Notes: generated by a model from the sequence alone, not told the origin. A stretch of DNA of 64,000 nt from Corythucha ciliata (GCA_038030265.1 CM075943.1:36332001-36396000), one strand, 5' to 3'; numbered from the stretch's first letter, positions 11,269 to 23,222 are shown. Program-made: numbers and translations.

Positions 11269-12368
11269 AGTGCATTTCATTCAAAAAATGCACTATTGGT
11301 CTCGCCCTGATGGTCGAACATATGGGTTGTGATACTTTTTTTTCACGTTTCAGAACCCATAGAACACGAATCCGAGGTCGGTTCGATTTGCTATATATAT
11401 ATATATGGCCCTTTTTTTGTTAGCACGATCACGGTCGCAATTTTTTACTTAGGGCAACCAAATTTGGTCTAAAAATCAGTAGCGTGAATATCTCGGACGA
11501 GTTCGTGATCCAGATGAATCGGTCCACGGGAACGGTGTAAAAGAGGGGTTTGAATTAGTTGAAAATTCGCTACCGCACGGCTGTTGCTGCAATTGCCCCC
11601 AAAATTGACTCGAGTAATGAAAAATGAACGCGCTTTCGTATGAGACCCTAGTGAACCAAATCCGTTGATATGGCAGGGGAGTTCTCGGCAGAGGGGAGCT
11701 ATTAAATTAACGCTATGCCTTACTGGACCACCCAATTACCAAAAAATTTCATTGACATTGTATTTTGAGCTGTCTCTTTTATTTCATTTGCCTACAGCCT
11801 AATAAATCTTGAGTAAAAAATTCCGAGGTGGGCCAAAAAGGGAGGAACAAAAAAAAATTTAAAAAAAAAATTGTTTCGGATTCGAACCCAGGCACTCCGC
11901 AATGGTGAAATTGTGACATACCATTTAACCTAATGTAACTGATCTGAAAATTAACGTAATCTGAAAAAAGTTTTGTTCCGACAGCAGCCTGTCGGGAGAA
12001 GTGCATTTCATTCATGCGACAATCGAGTCAAACCTCATAAGTTAGAACGATATCAATCAATTATGAATGAAATTTAGGCCGGATTAAAGATTTTAATTGC
12101 AAATAACTCCTCTAACAAGAGTCCGCCTTCCCATAGTATAGGCAACCAAACCGACTCTGTTTCATTTTTCATGTTCATCATTTTATTCCCCCTCAGTAGG
12201 TGCCAAAAAAGGAGCCTGCGGTAAAAAGAAACGCGATTTTATGATGTTGACTTTCTATACCACGGCCTAAATGTCATTCATAATTGATTGATATCATTCT
12301 AACTTATGAGGTTTGACTCGATTGTCGCATGAATGAAATGCACTTCTCCCGACAGGCTGCTGTCGGAA

Positions 12369-12372
<4 letters not shown>
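11269..12372 (+). mobile_element. Helentron/HINE-like element B (divergent)
   Basis: It has the same 5' hairpin (AGTGCATTTCATTC...AAATGCACTATTGG) and the GTTAGCACGAT block near 11420, but its body differs from A, C and D. Its 3' end has a perfect 7-bp hairpin, CCGACAG-GCTG-CTGTCGG at 12349-12366, then AACAAA and poly(T). Inside it, 11973-12080 is an inverted copy of the last ~108 bp (12264-12374), so two 3' ends face away from each other. It may be a composite of two insertions. Confidence 0.55.

Positions 12373-12374
<2 letters not shown>
11973..12374. repeat. Inverted pair of element 3' ends
   Basis: Arms 11973-12080 and 12264-12374 are near-perfect inverses, each ending in the CCGACAG...CTGTCGG hairpin. 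The loop of about 180 bp has no recognisable gene. Confidence 0.8.

Positions 12375-12405
<31 letters not shown>
12373..12405. repeat. Poly(T) junction between elements B and C
   Basis: An uninterrupted run of 33 T residues separates the 3' hairpin of B from the 5' hairpin of C. Confidence 0.85.
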
Positions 12406-12408
<3 letters not shown>

Positions 12409-12553
12409 GGCATTTCATTCTGAAAATGCTCTATTGGTCTCGTCGTGATGGTGGCAAACATGGGTCATGTCATGTTTTTTTCATATTTCAGAACCTCTAG
12501 AACACGAATTCAGTGGTCTCCGGAATATATATATTACTTTTTAATTATGTATA

Positions 12554-14990
12554 TACAGGGTGTTTCAGGAGGAATGATCAGGACTTTAACCAGTAATAGT
12601 ACTAACTAGGACAAACCAAAATCGTCATATGAACCCAGGGTCGCAAACGCTCCCCTTCTGAGTTACAGGTATTTTTGTCATTTTTTGGCCAAACGCTCTC
12701 TTTTCGTCAATAACAATTTTTAGCGTCGCAGCTATTCGTAACAGAAAAAAACCGATGTCGGTTATGGAAAGAGCACAAAATTTCCGTCCAAGAAATGCTG
12801 TTGCAACATACTAGTAGTAATAATCATCTCATAGAAAAGTAACAATTGTAGCTGACGCCATGTTTTAGTACTTTCTTTTATTTTTTGAAAAAACCAAAAA
12901 CCGTAAATTGTAATTTTACTGTTTCTTACAAAGAAGATTTTCCCACAAACTTCAGTGGCAAAGTCACGGTTAAGTTATTGATAAAACATGCCAGTATTGT
13001 AAGCTACAAAACGACTTTTTAAATTTCACAATCGATGCATTTTTCGCTGAGATATTACATCTAACGTTCAGAAATCCCTGATCAGGTAGTCAAATTGAGC
13101 CACATAGCACCTACCTAAAAAAATTGAAAACAGTCATTTCCCGAGTCAATCCTTGAATGTGCTCACGGAAATAATTTCATGAAACTAATGCCTGGTGTTA
13201 TTTTGTCAAATAATTACTACAAACCCCTCCCCACCCCACAAAAATAACCAAAATCACAGAAAAATGATTGAATAATGTGTATGAATGAAGAAACTGGATG
13301 TAAACTGGGGAAGCCTACAACTTACTCGATGGATTGATTTTCGTATGTCTTTTGTCCCCCCCCCCCCATCATAAAAAGTACGAATTTACAACTAGTTTCA
13401 GGGGATTGACAATTGTTACTTTTCTATGAGATGATTATTATTGTTTCAAAAGACTTACCAAGAGACACAATACATGGTTTTTCGTGCAGGGAAGTTGTAA
13501 TCTGGATTTAGATTCCATCCAGTTACGCGTGTTGTTGATTCCATCCCTCGTGAATGTAGCTTCGTCAGTGAAAAGAATAGTTGGGACTAAATGGCGGTTA
13601 GCGCCGAGCCATCGACAAAATTGTAATCGGAGAACTTCGTCACCGTCGTGAAGGTTTTGCACTTTTCTCAGGTGATAAGGATGCATACCGTTAATGCGCA
13701 ATGCCCGCCATACACGGGTATGGGGTATTCCGATTGCTCTTGATACTCTCCTATGGAAAGATCCATTGTGACTAGACGTAGGATTTCGTCTTCTTCGTTT
13801 TGTTCATGATTCTCCTGAAGGTTTCCTCTTTCGGAGGTGATCCGAGCGCTGTTCCTGTAGTACGAAAGGTGTCGAAAACTTGCCGAAAAACTCTAGGTGT
13901 GGGGATCGGTCGCTGTGGGCGTCGTCCACGATATTCGAGTTGAGCTCGAGCGGAATTCCCGTTGCAAAAGCCATAAATAAAAACTATGTCCGCATACTCT
14001 GAATGGAAAAACAAATGCGGCATAATGAAATAGTTAAGTTTTTTAAGTACACGAACGAATCTAAATCCAGATTACAACTTCCACTTCACGAAAAACCATG
14101 TATTGTGTCTCTTAGTAAGTCTTTTGAAACAATAATAATCATCTCATAGAAAAGTAACAATTGTCAATCCCCTGAAAACAGTTGTAAATTCGTACATTTT
14201 ATGATGGGAGGGGGGGACAAAAGACATACGAAAATCAATCCATCGAGTAAGTTGTAGGCTTCCCCCGTTTACATCCAGTTTCTTCATTCCATAGTCCACA
14301 ATACACATTATTCAATCATTTTTCTATGATTTTGGTTATTTTTGTTGGGTGGGGTGGGGTTTGTAGTAATTATTTGACAAAATAACACCAGGCATTAGTT
14401 TCATGAAATTATTTCCGTGAGCACATTCAAGGATTGACTCGGGAAATGACTGTTTTCACATTTTTTTTAGGTAGGTGCTATGTGGCTCAATTTGACTACC
14501 TGATCAGGGATTTCTGAACGTTAGATGCAATATCTCAGCGAAAAATGCATCGATTGTGAAATTTAAAAAGTCGTTTTGTAGCTTACAATACTGGCATGTT
14601 TTATCAATAACTTAACCGTGACTTTGCCACTGAAGTTTGTGGGAAAATCTTCTTTGTAAGAAACAGTAAAATTACAATTTACGGTTTTTGGTTTTTTCAA
14701 AAAATAAAAGAAAGTACTAAAACATGGCGTCAGCTAGTTGCAACAGCATTTCTTGGACGGAAATTTTGTGCTCTTTCCATAACCGTCATCGGTTTTCTTC
14801 TGTTACGAATAGCTGCGACGCTAAAAATGGTTATTGACGAAAAGAGAGCGTTTGTCAAAAAAATGACAAAAATACCTGTAACTCAGAAGGGAAGCGTTTG
14901 CGACCCTGGGTTCATATGACGATTTTGGTTTGTCCTAGTTAGTACTACCACTGTTTAAAGTCCTGATCATTCCTCCTGAAACACCCTGTA
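12554..14990 (-). mobile_element. Mariner-like element with ~0.95-kb inverted repeats
   Basis: It begins TACAGGGTGTTTCAGGAGG and ends with the complement, at TA. The arms (about 12554-13512 and 14056-14990) are near-identical inverses apart from small indels, including an extra ~40 nt in the left arm near 12810-12850. Only about 540 bp is unique, and it carries the N-terminal half of a transposase. TIRs this long are exceptional for mariner, whose TIRs are usually tens of bases, and suggest a rearranged foldback derivative. Confidence 0.8.
13438..14023 (-). pseudogene. Mariner-like transposase N-terminal half, frameshifted
   Basis: The first part (14023-13772) reads like the N-terminus of the mariner/IS630 group: SEYADIVFIYGFCNGN, RAQLEYRGRRPQRPIPTPRVF and FDTFRTTGTA. 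Around 13772-13701 the frame changes; VSRAIGIPHTRVWRAL then RINGMHPYHLRKVQNL are readable, then QFCRWLGANRH and ILFTDEATFTRDG. The Asp of FTDEATF is the expected first catalytic acid. The frame then runs into the inverted-repeat arm and stops at 13438, so the second and third catalytic residues are absent. It is related to the fragment at 5568-5938, which holds the opposite half. Confidence 0.8.
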
Positions 14991-15702
14991 TATATCTTTA
15001 TGGCCGTTTTCTTGTTAGCACGATAACTCTCATAGAAGTTAATTTAGCGGAACGCGCTTTGGCACAAAAATCAAGTAGTCATAAGACCCCGGTCGGTATT
15101 GCATTTGGGCCAAATCGGTCAAAGTGGAGGGGGGGAAAATAGGGCTTGAAATGGTCAAAAAATCACTACAAATCACCAGTTGATTCTAGATCCATCATAT
15201 TCAATACAAATACTCCATATTAGACTAGCATTTGATTCCCATTTTAATTTTTTGAAAAAGTCAAGTAGGAGGGGGTGGTGCCCCCAGGGTGGAAGTAAGT
15301 GTGTGGTCTTGTTAGCACGATAACTCTCGAAGAAATTAATTTATCGGTACGAGATTTGGCCCGGAAATTAGTAGTCATACGACCTCGGTTGGTATTGCAT
15401 TTGGGCCAAATCGGTCGAATTGGAAGGGGGGGGAGGGTAATATGGCTTGAACTGGTAAAAAAATCACTACAAATCACCAGTTGGTTCCAGAAGCATTATA
15501 TTCGGTACGATGATTTCATTTTGAAGTAGCCTTTGATTCCCATTAAGTTCAGCTTAAACAAACCCGGCATCAAACAGTACGAGGAAGGGTCAAACATTAA
15601 CGAAACAAATCATAATCTCAACATATTACTTCTGGGACGGCTTAGGGTATCCGCGTACGAAATGAAATGCACTCTTTCCGACCGCCAGCTGCCGGAGCGC
15701 AA

Positions 15703-15724
15703 TTTTTTTTTTTTTTTTTTTTTT
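15703..15724. repeat. Poly(T) at the 3' end of element C
   Basis: A run of 22 T residues follows the 3' hairpin of C and is followed by sequence unlike the element family. Confidence 0.8.
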
Positions 15725-16443
15725 GTATAAGTTGCGGCGCCACCGATGTAGTGGTCGATTTGCCTATCAACTGCAAACGTGGCATTTAAAAATGTAACAA
15801 AACCCATGAGCACTGTTAAAGTTCAGGCCTGCCGATTCCGACGGCGGAAAAACGTTCATTTCATGAAGCCATTGGAAACGAACCAAAGCGGCCAAAGCGG
15901 CAAGTACGGTGAGAAGCTCTTCAATGGTTCGTCTAATAAAAAATCCATCCCGAATTTCGGATTCCCTGGGTCTTAAAACCTCAAGGTGTTCAGTTGTCTC
16001 CAATTTTAAACTTCAGCCATGCTTGAAAATGAGGGTCCTTGCAGTTTTTCTCACCCATCCCCCTCGCAACGTCTTGAGACTAACATCCTCTCCTTAACAA
16101 GCGGGTACGCTACTTTAATGTCATAGTTAAATCATCTACGAAAGCAACCAATCGGTAAGTTCTCAGGCTAAGAGTCTTATAGTTCTTCGGTAAGTATCTA
16201 CCACCTTCAAGTGAACAGAACTTTTATAATTAGACCACTCGGTAAACATCTATATCAGTTCTCGTTCCCGTGGAGTCATATATTTGTTTCTTGCCACCTC
16301 TCTTCTTGCTAAATATCCTCACTATCCATTCGCACTTTTAACTTCCCGGGAAGATTCACCAGACGTTAGTGACGTCACAACAAACGTTATAGAGAGCTCC
16401 AACAAAAACAATGAAATTCAACGAACCGAAATTAAATCTTCCT

Positions 16444-16477
<34 letters not shown>

Positions 16478-19400
16478 ATTCGTGCAGTGATTCCCCTCGC
16501 GTACAGCGAGCAATTTCACCTCTCGTACCAATCAATTCGGCTATCAATCATTCATTAGCGATTTTTACGAGCGTTAACTCAGTCCAAGGGAAGTCTTGCT
16601 CTCTCACAACACCGGAAACTAGACAGGAGAGGGGCCTGGAAAGGGGAACAATTAAAATTTAATGGAACACGAGGGGTAAAACGTGAAATCCACAGCGGGA
16701 ATCTTCAATCATGATCTCCCCCGATAAATAAAAAAACATCTAGAATTTCGACCATGCTCACCCCGATCAATCAAGTTGCCGTGATTGTCAGTGTCGGTTC
16801 TAAAGACCGGAGGGGGGGGGGGCTGACGGGATAAACGGACGCTTCGGTTTAAAATGGCCGACAAATTGAAAAAGGGATATAGACGGGAGAGTGTTGCTCT
16901 CTCGGCGATCGCATTTTAACAACATTCACGATCACGCTGGATGGACAAGCATTTCTAAAAGGTTTTTGATTTTTGTTTCATTTCGCGTGAGATATTGCGG
17001 TGATCAGCGGTACAGTCTAGGAGAAATTCGTCAGTCCCCACCCCACCCCCCTCACGACGATCTGGTGCACTCTATTGAGGGTGATTACTCATGCACATTA
17101 TTCAAAATTCGATACAGGTGTTGATTCAGCGAGGGAATAGACGAGGGAGGGGGATATTTGACAGTTAATGCTAATGTAAACGTAGACAGGTTGATGAACA
17201 GGGAATAGGGAGTGGAAACCTGAATTTCCCGGGGCTTGAAGCATTGAATCTCAATGGTGGCGGGGGTGGGATGGCAATGGAAATCGCGAGGTAGTGTTTG
17301 CAGACACACAAACACATACAGACCCTTACATGGAAATGCTCATAACAGTATGTATGAAGCTTGAAGCACTTGTAAGCGCGATCTGTCAGACACTGTTCAA
17401 GGGAGTGCTTCTTGCGACTCCATTTCCCTGGAGCTTTCCTGGCATTCTGCTTGTAAAGACAAGCGAGACGAGCCAAATAAACATCATATGCGACCATGAA
17501 AACCATAAAAGAGAGCGATAAATCGGTTCGAGTTTTGCAAACAATTACCCCCACAACTTTTAAAGAAAGGGGTAAAGGAAAACAGAATTCATAGCTTTTC
17601 AGAGCAGCGCGCAACTGCTGAACTTATCTGGTTAAACCATCCTTCTCCACTCTATGAAAGATCTCACATAAGGGGCAGAGGATCGGAGTAAAATGAAAGA
17701 GAGGAAAGAACCGTATAGAATAAATAAAAATGGATAAAGGAAAATTGACGAGGAAGGAGGGGGGTATCTACAACGTGTGAAAAAGGAAGCGGCGCGGAAA
17801 CAGCGACGGTGTGACAGCGGCGCCACTTCAAATTCAACGTGTTTATACCACAGTGTCGTGGATTCCTAGAAATCGAGAGCCTGAACAGCTCCTTTTACAT
17901 TTATTTTTCAGGGCAGAAAATAGCACACTCTCACACAATGGTCAACTTAAGGGCATGTAACCCTTCCCCCGCCCATCGGCGTGACCACTATCCAATCGTA
18001 TCACCAGTCTTTCCGCCCTGATGATTTAGTCAATTCGTATAGTTCGCAGTTTCACCCCCTCCTCCCCTGGGATTTATCACAAACATTACGCTTTCAAAAG
18101 GTCGAAGTGCACAAAATGGGGCAATGTCTCTATTATTCATCCAGAATATAAGTGTATAACGAGAGAGAGAGAGAGATAAAAAAAATCAGAGGCAACCCAG
18201 ACTGCTTAAAAATTATTGATGAGCGTCATGTATCATGAAGAAGCGCAACTAGTGTTCGAATAAAAACGAAACAACCGCAGCCGGTTTATTTGTATGAAAA
18301 CTCAACTTGCGTGTAACAGTAATCGATAGAACGTTCGTTGGTGATTATTGCGGTTAATGAATTTGGAAGGTGGTGGTGGGGGGGTTACTGATTTCCTGCT
18401 TTTCTTTAATGGCCAACAGTTTTATTTTCTTTAAAAAGCGTGATAATGATAAGTCATCGTTGAAAAAAAGAAGAAAAAAAGGAAGTTTTGAATTATGCTC
18501 GAGAGATGTGGAGTGAAGTGTCGCTGTGGCCATATCATAATCGGTGGCTGGACGATAAAGTCTTTAATATCTGCGTCATTTTACTTCCATTTCCAGGGTG
18601 GCAGTGTGGTGGGGGGTTCCATCACTCGCCTATCGATCCTTAAAGAAGGTAACTGTTGTGGTGGGGTAGGGAGGAGGGGAAAAAAAGGGAGTTAATGATC
18701 AAAATAAATAGTTCCTTATGCTGTCGTAATTCACAGCGGGGGATCAAACAGAGTTTAATTCCCGTAACTAAGGGAAATTAATGACTGGAACGTTTAAAAG
18801 CCTACTTATCCAACTCTACCCTTCCTTCTGCCGCCCATAGTAGTAGTTTCTCAGAGCCAAGTCAACTGTACCAGTGCATCTGTCTCACTTTGTCACAATC
18901 ACCATTTCTAATCGAGCTTCGTAAATAACTGAAATTGATTGTTTCCCTTGATATAAAAAGAGAAAACAACTTCGAGAGTTTGTTAAAGTTTTCAAGCAAG
19001 AACTTCTTGTGGGAGGGGGAGTAAAAAAAACAAGTCAGGCAAATGCCTTGAATAGACTTGGTAACCGCGAATAAAATGATACTTCATCTGCTTAGAACAA
19101 GACGATGGTGGTTCAGCAGCGATGGGTCTTGGCCAGGCTCACCGACGCTTGTGACGTGCCGCGTGTCGGTCTCAAGCATTACTACTGCCCATTACTCCGT
19201 GGTGGTGATGGTGGGTGGGCCAAAAATTTGGCCAATTTTCTCAAAAAGTTCCGATCTGAGCCAAACGAGGCTTATGAGTTCCTCAGGCCAAGTTGAAATG
19301 AGAAATGCCAGCGGTTTCGGCCACAGGACGCCTTAAAGTGGCAAAAAAATTAGCGCTTTGGGTAAATTTTCAATGTACCTCGATTTGTTTACTTAACTTA

Positions 19401-19637
19401 AGCCCCTGGATGTCTCTAACTGGCCAGGCTCACCGAAGCATGCGACGTGCCACGTGCGTAGGTCTCGAGAATTACTATCTATTGCTCGTCGTTCCCTTAT
19501 CTCACTCACCACACAATCAATCACAACAATGCACCGAACATCGATTTCATTGCATCCACGTCATCAAATACACAAAAGTTTAGCGTTCCTGCCTAGTAAA
19601 CCATCGTATAAAAAACCATCCCCCTTTTAAAAGCATG
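15725..19637. other. Intronic sequence, no gene recognised
   Basis: It holds a long T run near 16446-16476, a G run near 16811, a (GA)n tract near 18162-18176 and several G-rich patches. Two imperfect direct copies of about 65 bp occur at 19126-19190 and 19421-19487, sharing GGCCAGGCTCACCGA and GACGTGCC. The minus-strand frame 17614-17171 (147 codons) shows no domain and was not called. Confidence 0.45.
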
Positions 19638-19765
19638 AATGAGGAAGCTTCATGGGTCAGAACTTATTCATAAATCTATTTTTTAAGGTTCAATTATGCT
19701 AAAATAGAGCATAAATCGGAATCCTTCATAAGATAACCCAACGGTTGATAAGTACACAATTATCC
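19638..19765 (-). repeat. Repeat family X, partial inverted copy
   Basis: The stretch including ATGAGGAAGCTTCATGGG and GCTAAAATAGAGCATAAATC is an inverted, diverged copy of the right end of the family X units at 27812-28254 and 43180-43621. Confidence 0.7.
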
Positions 19766-19782
19766 CATTAATTACCACTACA

Positions 19783-19850
19783 CAGCAGTAGACACTTGCA
19801 GTAGAAGGTGTCAGTTGCTGATGAGGGGTCACAGTTGTGCCCGAAATGCA
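19783..19850 (+). ncRNA. Hammerhead-ribozyme-like core (tentative)
   Basis: CTGATGAG (19818-19825) and CGAAA (19842-19846) flank a hairpin made of GGG/CCC and CAC/GTG pairs with a bulge. Upstream, CAGC/GTTG and GACACTT/AAGGTGTC can form a stem I. This matches the conserved CUGANGA...GAAA layout of hammerhead ribozymes, which are known in Penelope-like and other retroelements. I could not find a stem III partner or a proper cleavage triplet at the expected place, so this may be a decayed or minimal motif. Confidence 0.3.
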
Positions 19851-20161
19851 TTCGACAATTAAAAGAGACTGCTAAAGTAATTGGTTGTAGTTAGTTCCAA
19901 AAGTTTGAAGAGGAGCATTAATTACCACTGTTTTATTTTGAGGACACTCGAATTTCAGGCTCACTACGCCAACGCATTTGATTTTTTTTTAAGGCTTGAT
20001 GCATTGAAATTTGGTTTAGCCCATTTGCCGCTCTTTTCTTTTTTTGTGGAATTTTATCAAAAGTGGTTTAGCCAAAATTAAAATTTTCATTTGCAAAAAG
20101 AGAAAAAAATGTTGGCGAATTTTAAAATTCGCTCAAATCCACCTCGCAATTTTTATACTTA

Positions 20162-21662
20162 TACAGGGTGAAACAGGACAAGTGTGACAAAAAAATTTGG
20201 TTGAAAGTAGGCCTCACTTGTGACCGAAAACACCCTATGTACCATGGTCCGAAAATCAAAACCCTACGAGATATGATTTTTCTAACGTTTTATGACTCAC
20301 ATCACTTTTCTTAACTAAATGCAAATAACTTAGTTTCCAGCTGACATTCTGCAATTTTTGACAACAGAATCGGAAAGAGCACACTTTTTTCTGTCTGGAA
20401 TAGCCAATTTAGATCAAATTCAACCTTTTTCTGTGGGCTCGAAAGCTGCTCAAAGTTTTGCTAATAGAGGATTTCTAATTTTTCAAAAAAGTCAACCCCC
20501 ACTGTTCCACACTAAATCTAAGCACACCGACATCCCATGGGTCGGAAAAACTTCCCCAATCCATTTTAAAATTACTCATGAACGTATTTTTAGTTAATCA
20601 GTGATTTTTCGGCAGAAATGGCAATTTCTTAGAAAAAAGAATTCTCTTGAAAATCGCTTGTTTCGACCTATAAAATTTGAACGAGCTTTGTGATTTTTGG
20701 CATGATTAACGTCATTAAAGCATCAAGCAAAGTTTTCTTTTAACGGGACGGACTGTGTACGCTTGTCAAAGTCCGAAAAATGTCGCCCCCGTAGATCAGG
20801 ATGGGGGGGGGGGGTCGTGTCGGATTGAGTGCATTTCTGTACTGCGAATTTCGACTTTGTTAGTTAATTTGCAATTATTCACCCAGAAATTGGTATCAAC
20901 AAGTAGAGTCATTAAGTGCGCTGATTTCGTCGAATAATAGCTAAACACGCCGAAATTCGCAGTAGTGAAATGCACCCTTGCCGACAGCCAGCTGCCGAAG
21001 TGACAGTTTTTGATATTTTGGTAGGAGTGCTCATTCCGTCCGGTACGAAGGAAAACTTTGGATAAAGCTTCAATGAGTTTTAGCACGTTAAGAATCACAA
21101 AGCTCGTTCAAATTGGGTAGGTCAAAACAGGCGATCAAATTGGGTAGGTCAAAACAGGCGATTTTCAAGAGAAAAATCATTCTTTTTCCCAAGAAATGGC
21201 CATTTCTGCCAAAAACTCGCTGAAGAAATGAAAAATCGTTCATGAGTAATTTTAAAAAGGACAAATTGAAGAAGTTTTTCCGACCCGTGGGATGTCGGAA
21301 CGCTCAGATTTAGTGTGAAGAAATAGGGGTTTAATTTTTAAAATTAGAGATCCTTGACTTGCACAAATATGAGCATCTCTTGAGCCCAAAGATAATAGTT
21401 GAATTTTATCGAAAATGGCTATTCCTGACCGAACAAAGTATGCTCTTTCCAAATCCATCGTCAAAAGTTGCAAATGCCAGCTGTAAACCGATTTATTTGC
21501 ATTTAGTAAAGAAAAGTGATGAAAGCCACAAAAAACGTTAAAAAAATAATATCTCGTAGGATTTTCATTTTCGGACCGTGGTTTATATGGTGTTTTCGAC
21601 CGCAAATGAGACCTATTTTCACCCAATTTATTTTTGTCAGACTTATCCTGTTCCACCCTGTA
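20162..21662. mobile_element. Mariner-type element with ~0.6-kb inverted repeats
   Basis: It begins TACAGGGTGAAACAGGACA and ends with a near-complement, at TA. The arms (about 20162-20760 and 21030-21662) are diverged inverses with indels, sharing for example the ACATCCCATGGGTCGG region. No transposase was recognised. The 150-codon minus-strand frame in the right arm is an arm artefact. The loop carries Helentron-like 3'-end fragments. Confidence 0.75.
20812..21005. repeat. Helentron-like 3'-end fragments in inverted pair
   Basis: Lying in the loop of the larger element, GAGTGCATTTC with TACTGCGAATTTCG (20826-20850) faces its inverse CGAAATTCGCAGTA with GAAATGCAC (20950-20977), followed by a CCGACAGCCAGCTG hairpin-like end. 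It mirrors the paired 3' ends at 11973-12374. Confidence 0.5.
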
Positions 21663-23033
21663 TACGCCTACTTTTCTAATGAAATAGAGTGCCCAGAACG
21701 CCAAAAAAATGTTTTTCTCTCATTGACTCACACAACTGAGAAATTAACGATTTTCTAATTAGTATCCTCAAAATAGGACAGTGGTGAATACCGGGGTAAA
21801 CAGGTTCCCCCTCCTCGCCATATACTGAAGTAATAATTTGATTTGCTATGAGAACTTGGAAGAGAGAGATCGTTGCAAAGAGCATTTAAAAAAAAAAAAA
21901 ATCCCCCCTCCCCCAACACCTTCCATGATCTTATATCCGATCCCGGGGGCGAGCTGAGTTGGAGTGTGAAGACATTGGGGAATCATGTATTATACTTGCC
22001 ACAATTTGCCTTCATTTTCCAGTGGTACGTGGACAAAAATGTATCAATAAGTAATAGCCATAAACATTGAAACGATTGCGACAACCGCCAAGGGATCCCG
22101 ATTTTCCAAGGTGAACAAGATGCTTGTGGCCCAGCCAAATGTCTTCAAATTGTACAGTTTCATTATGGTCAGATTCAATGATCACGGTTGTTTGGCCTCA
22201 CCTAACGGTCAAAAGTGACAAAAGTGGTACTGGACTACTGGTACCTTTTTACCAGGATTCTATAAGAAATGACGAACGGTAAACGCTCATGTAGTACACA
22301 ATGAGTCCCACGCACGGCGAAAAACAGAAAGTGCTCGGTTTCGTGTGTGTTTCGTTCGTGTGTTTCGTTCACTTGAAACTTCGCTCGGACAAGAGCAACT
22401 TGGGACGTACTCTGTCAAGAAGCTGATTGTCCTAACCTTAGGACAGCTTCAGAACCAATGGCATCAGCTAATTTATTGCCAAAAGAGAAACAACGCGAAT
22501 TTGTAAATCAAAGCGAAGAACGTTATTGCAAAAAATGCAACATTACGCTATGTAAAAAGCGCTTCGCTTCGTACCATGCGAAACAACGATTATACTGAAA
22601 ATACTTGTTTATTTGCAGTTCTCTCTTTTTTGCTGAAATAGATACCTAGTGTCTTGCAAAATTTCAGTCATGAATGATCCCGGAGTCATTATGGGCCGAT
22701 CACTGATAGGAGGGGGCAGCAGAATCCCCCCCACCCCCGGAGCTGGTCAAATCGTTCTTAACATCGAGAATAGGAGGGGTAGGGAGTTAGTGGGGAGTAT
22801 TGAGGGGGAGGAGTTTCGATCACCCACCTGAGAGAGGACACAGAAACCCCCTTGCCCGGAGGCTTGTTAACCCATCATTTACCACTGTCCTCGTTGGAGG
22901 ACACCCCCCTCGCTCCTTGCAATGTTTAATAAAAATATAAAAACTGTCTGGTAGCATTATTACGATACCATACAAAACACGTATAAGCAAAAAAAATCAA
23001 ATTTAGAAAAAAAAAATAAGTTGGTAATTAATG
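21663..23033. other. Intronic sequence, no gene recognised
   Basis: No domain-bearing frame was seen. It contains an A run near 21887-21901 and G/C-rich patches near 22708-22745. Confidence 0.4.
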
Positions 23034-23222
23034 GGTTATTGAAGTTTTAGGTCATTTCAAACGTGCCAGCTAGCATTTTTGCGTCGTAAACGCCTTCCGA
23101 AAAAAATCACCCGTTACGTTGCTGTCGGGGATCGGTTTGTTGTGTTTCTTTGCCTTATTCTCTACTAGAGCTCTCCAATAATAAAATAATGGAGGATGAA
23201 CAGATGAGCTATTTAGAGGCCA
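23034..23222 (-). repeat. Repeat family X, partial inverted copy
   Basis: Inverted and diverged relative to 27960-28135. Shared blocks include AGGTCATTTCAAAC, GTTGTGTTTCTTTGCCTTA and CTCCAATAATAAAATAATGG. Confidence 0.75.

Larger units (their letters stand above)
12406..15702 (+). mobile_element. Helentron/HINE-like element C, interrupted by a mariner element
   Basis: The 5' hairpin is a variant, AGGGCATTT with AAATGCTCT. Both strands changed at the same paired position (T-A to G-T), so the stem is kept. After a TA-flanked insertion (12554-14990) the element resumes with GGCCGTTTTCTTGTTAGCACG and two ~297-bp repeat units (about 15011 and 15308). The 3' domain (TTCAGCTTAAACAAACCC, then AATGAAATGCACT) and hairpin at 15678-15697 closely match those of element A. 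Poly(T) follows at 15703-15724. Confidence 0.65.

Noticed and set aside
17171..17614. 147-codon minus-strand open frame
   Set aside because: No domain, simple-repeat-like stretches (CA-rich and Pro-rich), no convincing splice sites or partner exon. Most likely chance.
21252..21704. 150-codon minus-strand open frame
   Set aside because: It lies in the arm of an inverted-repeat element and has no domain.
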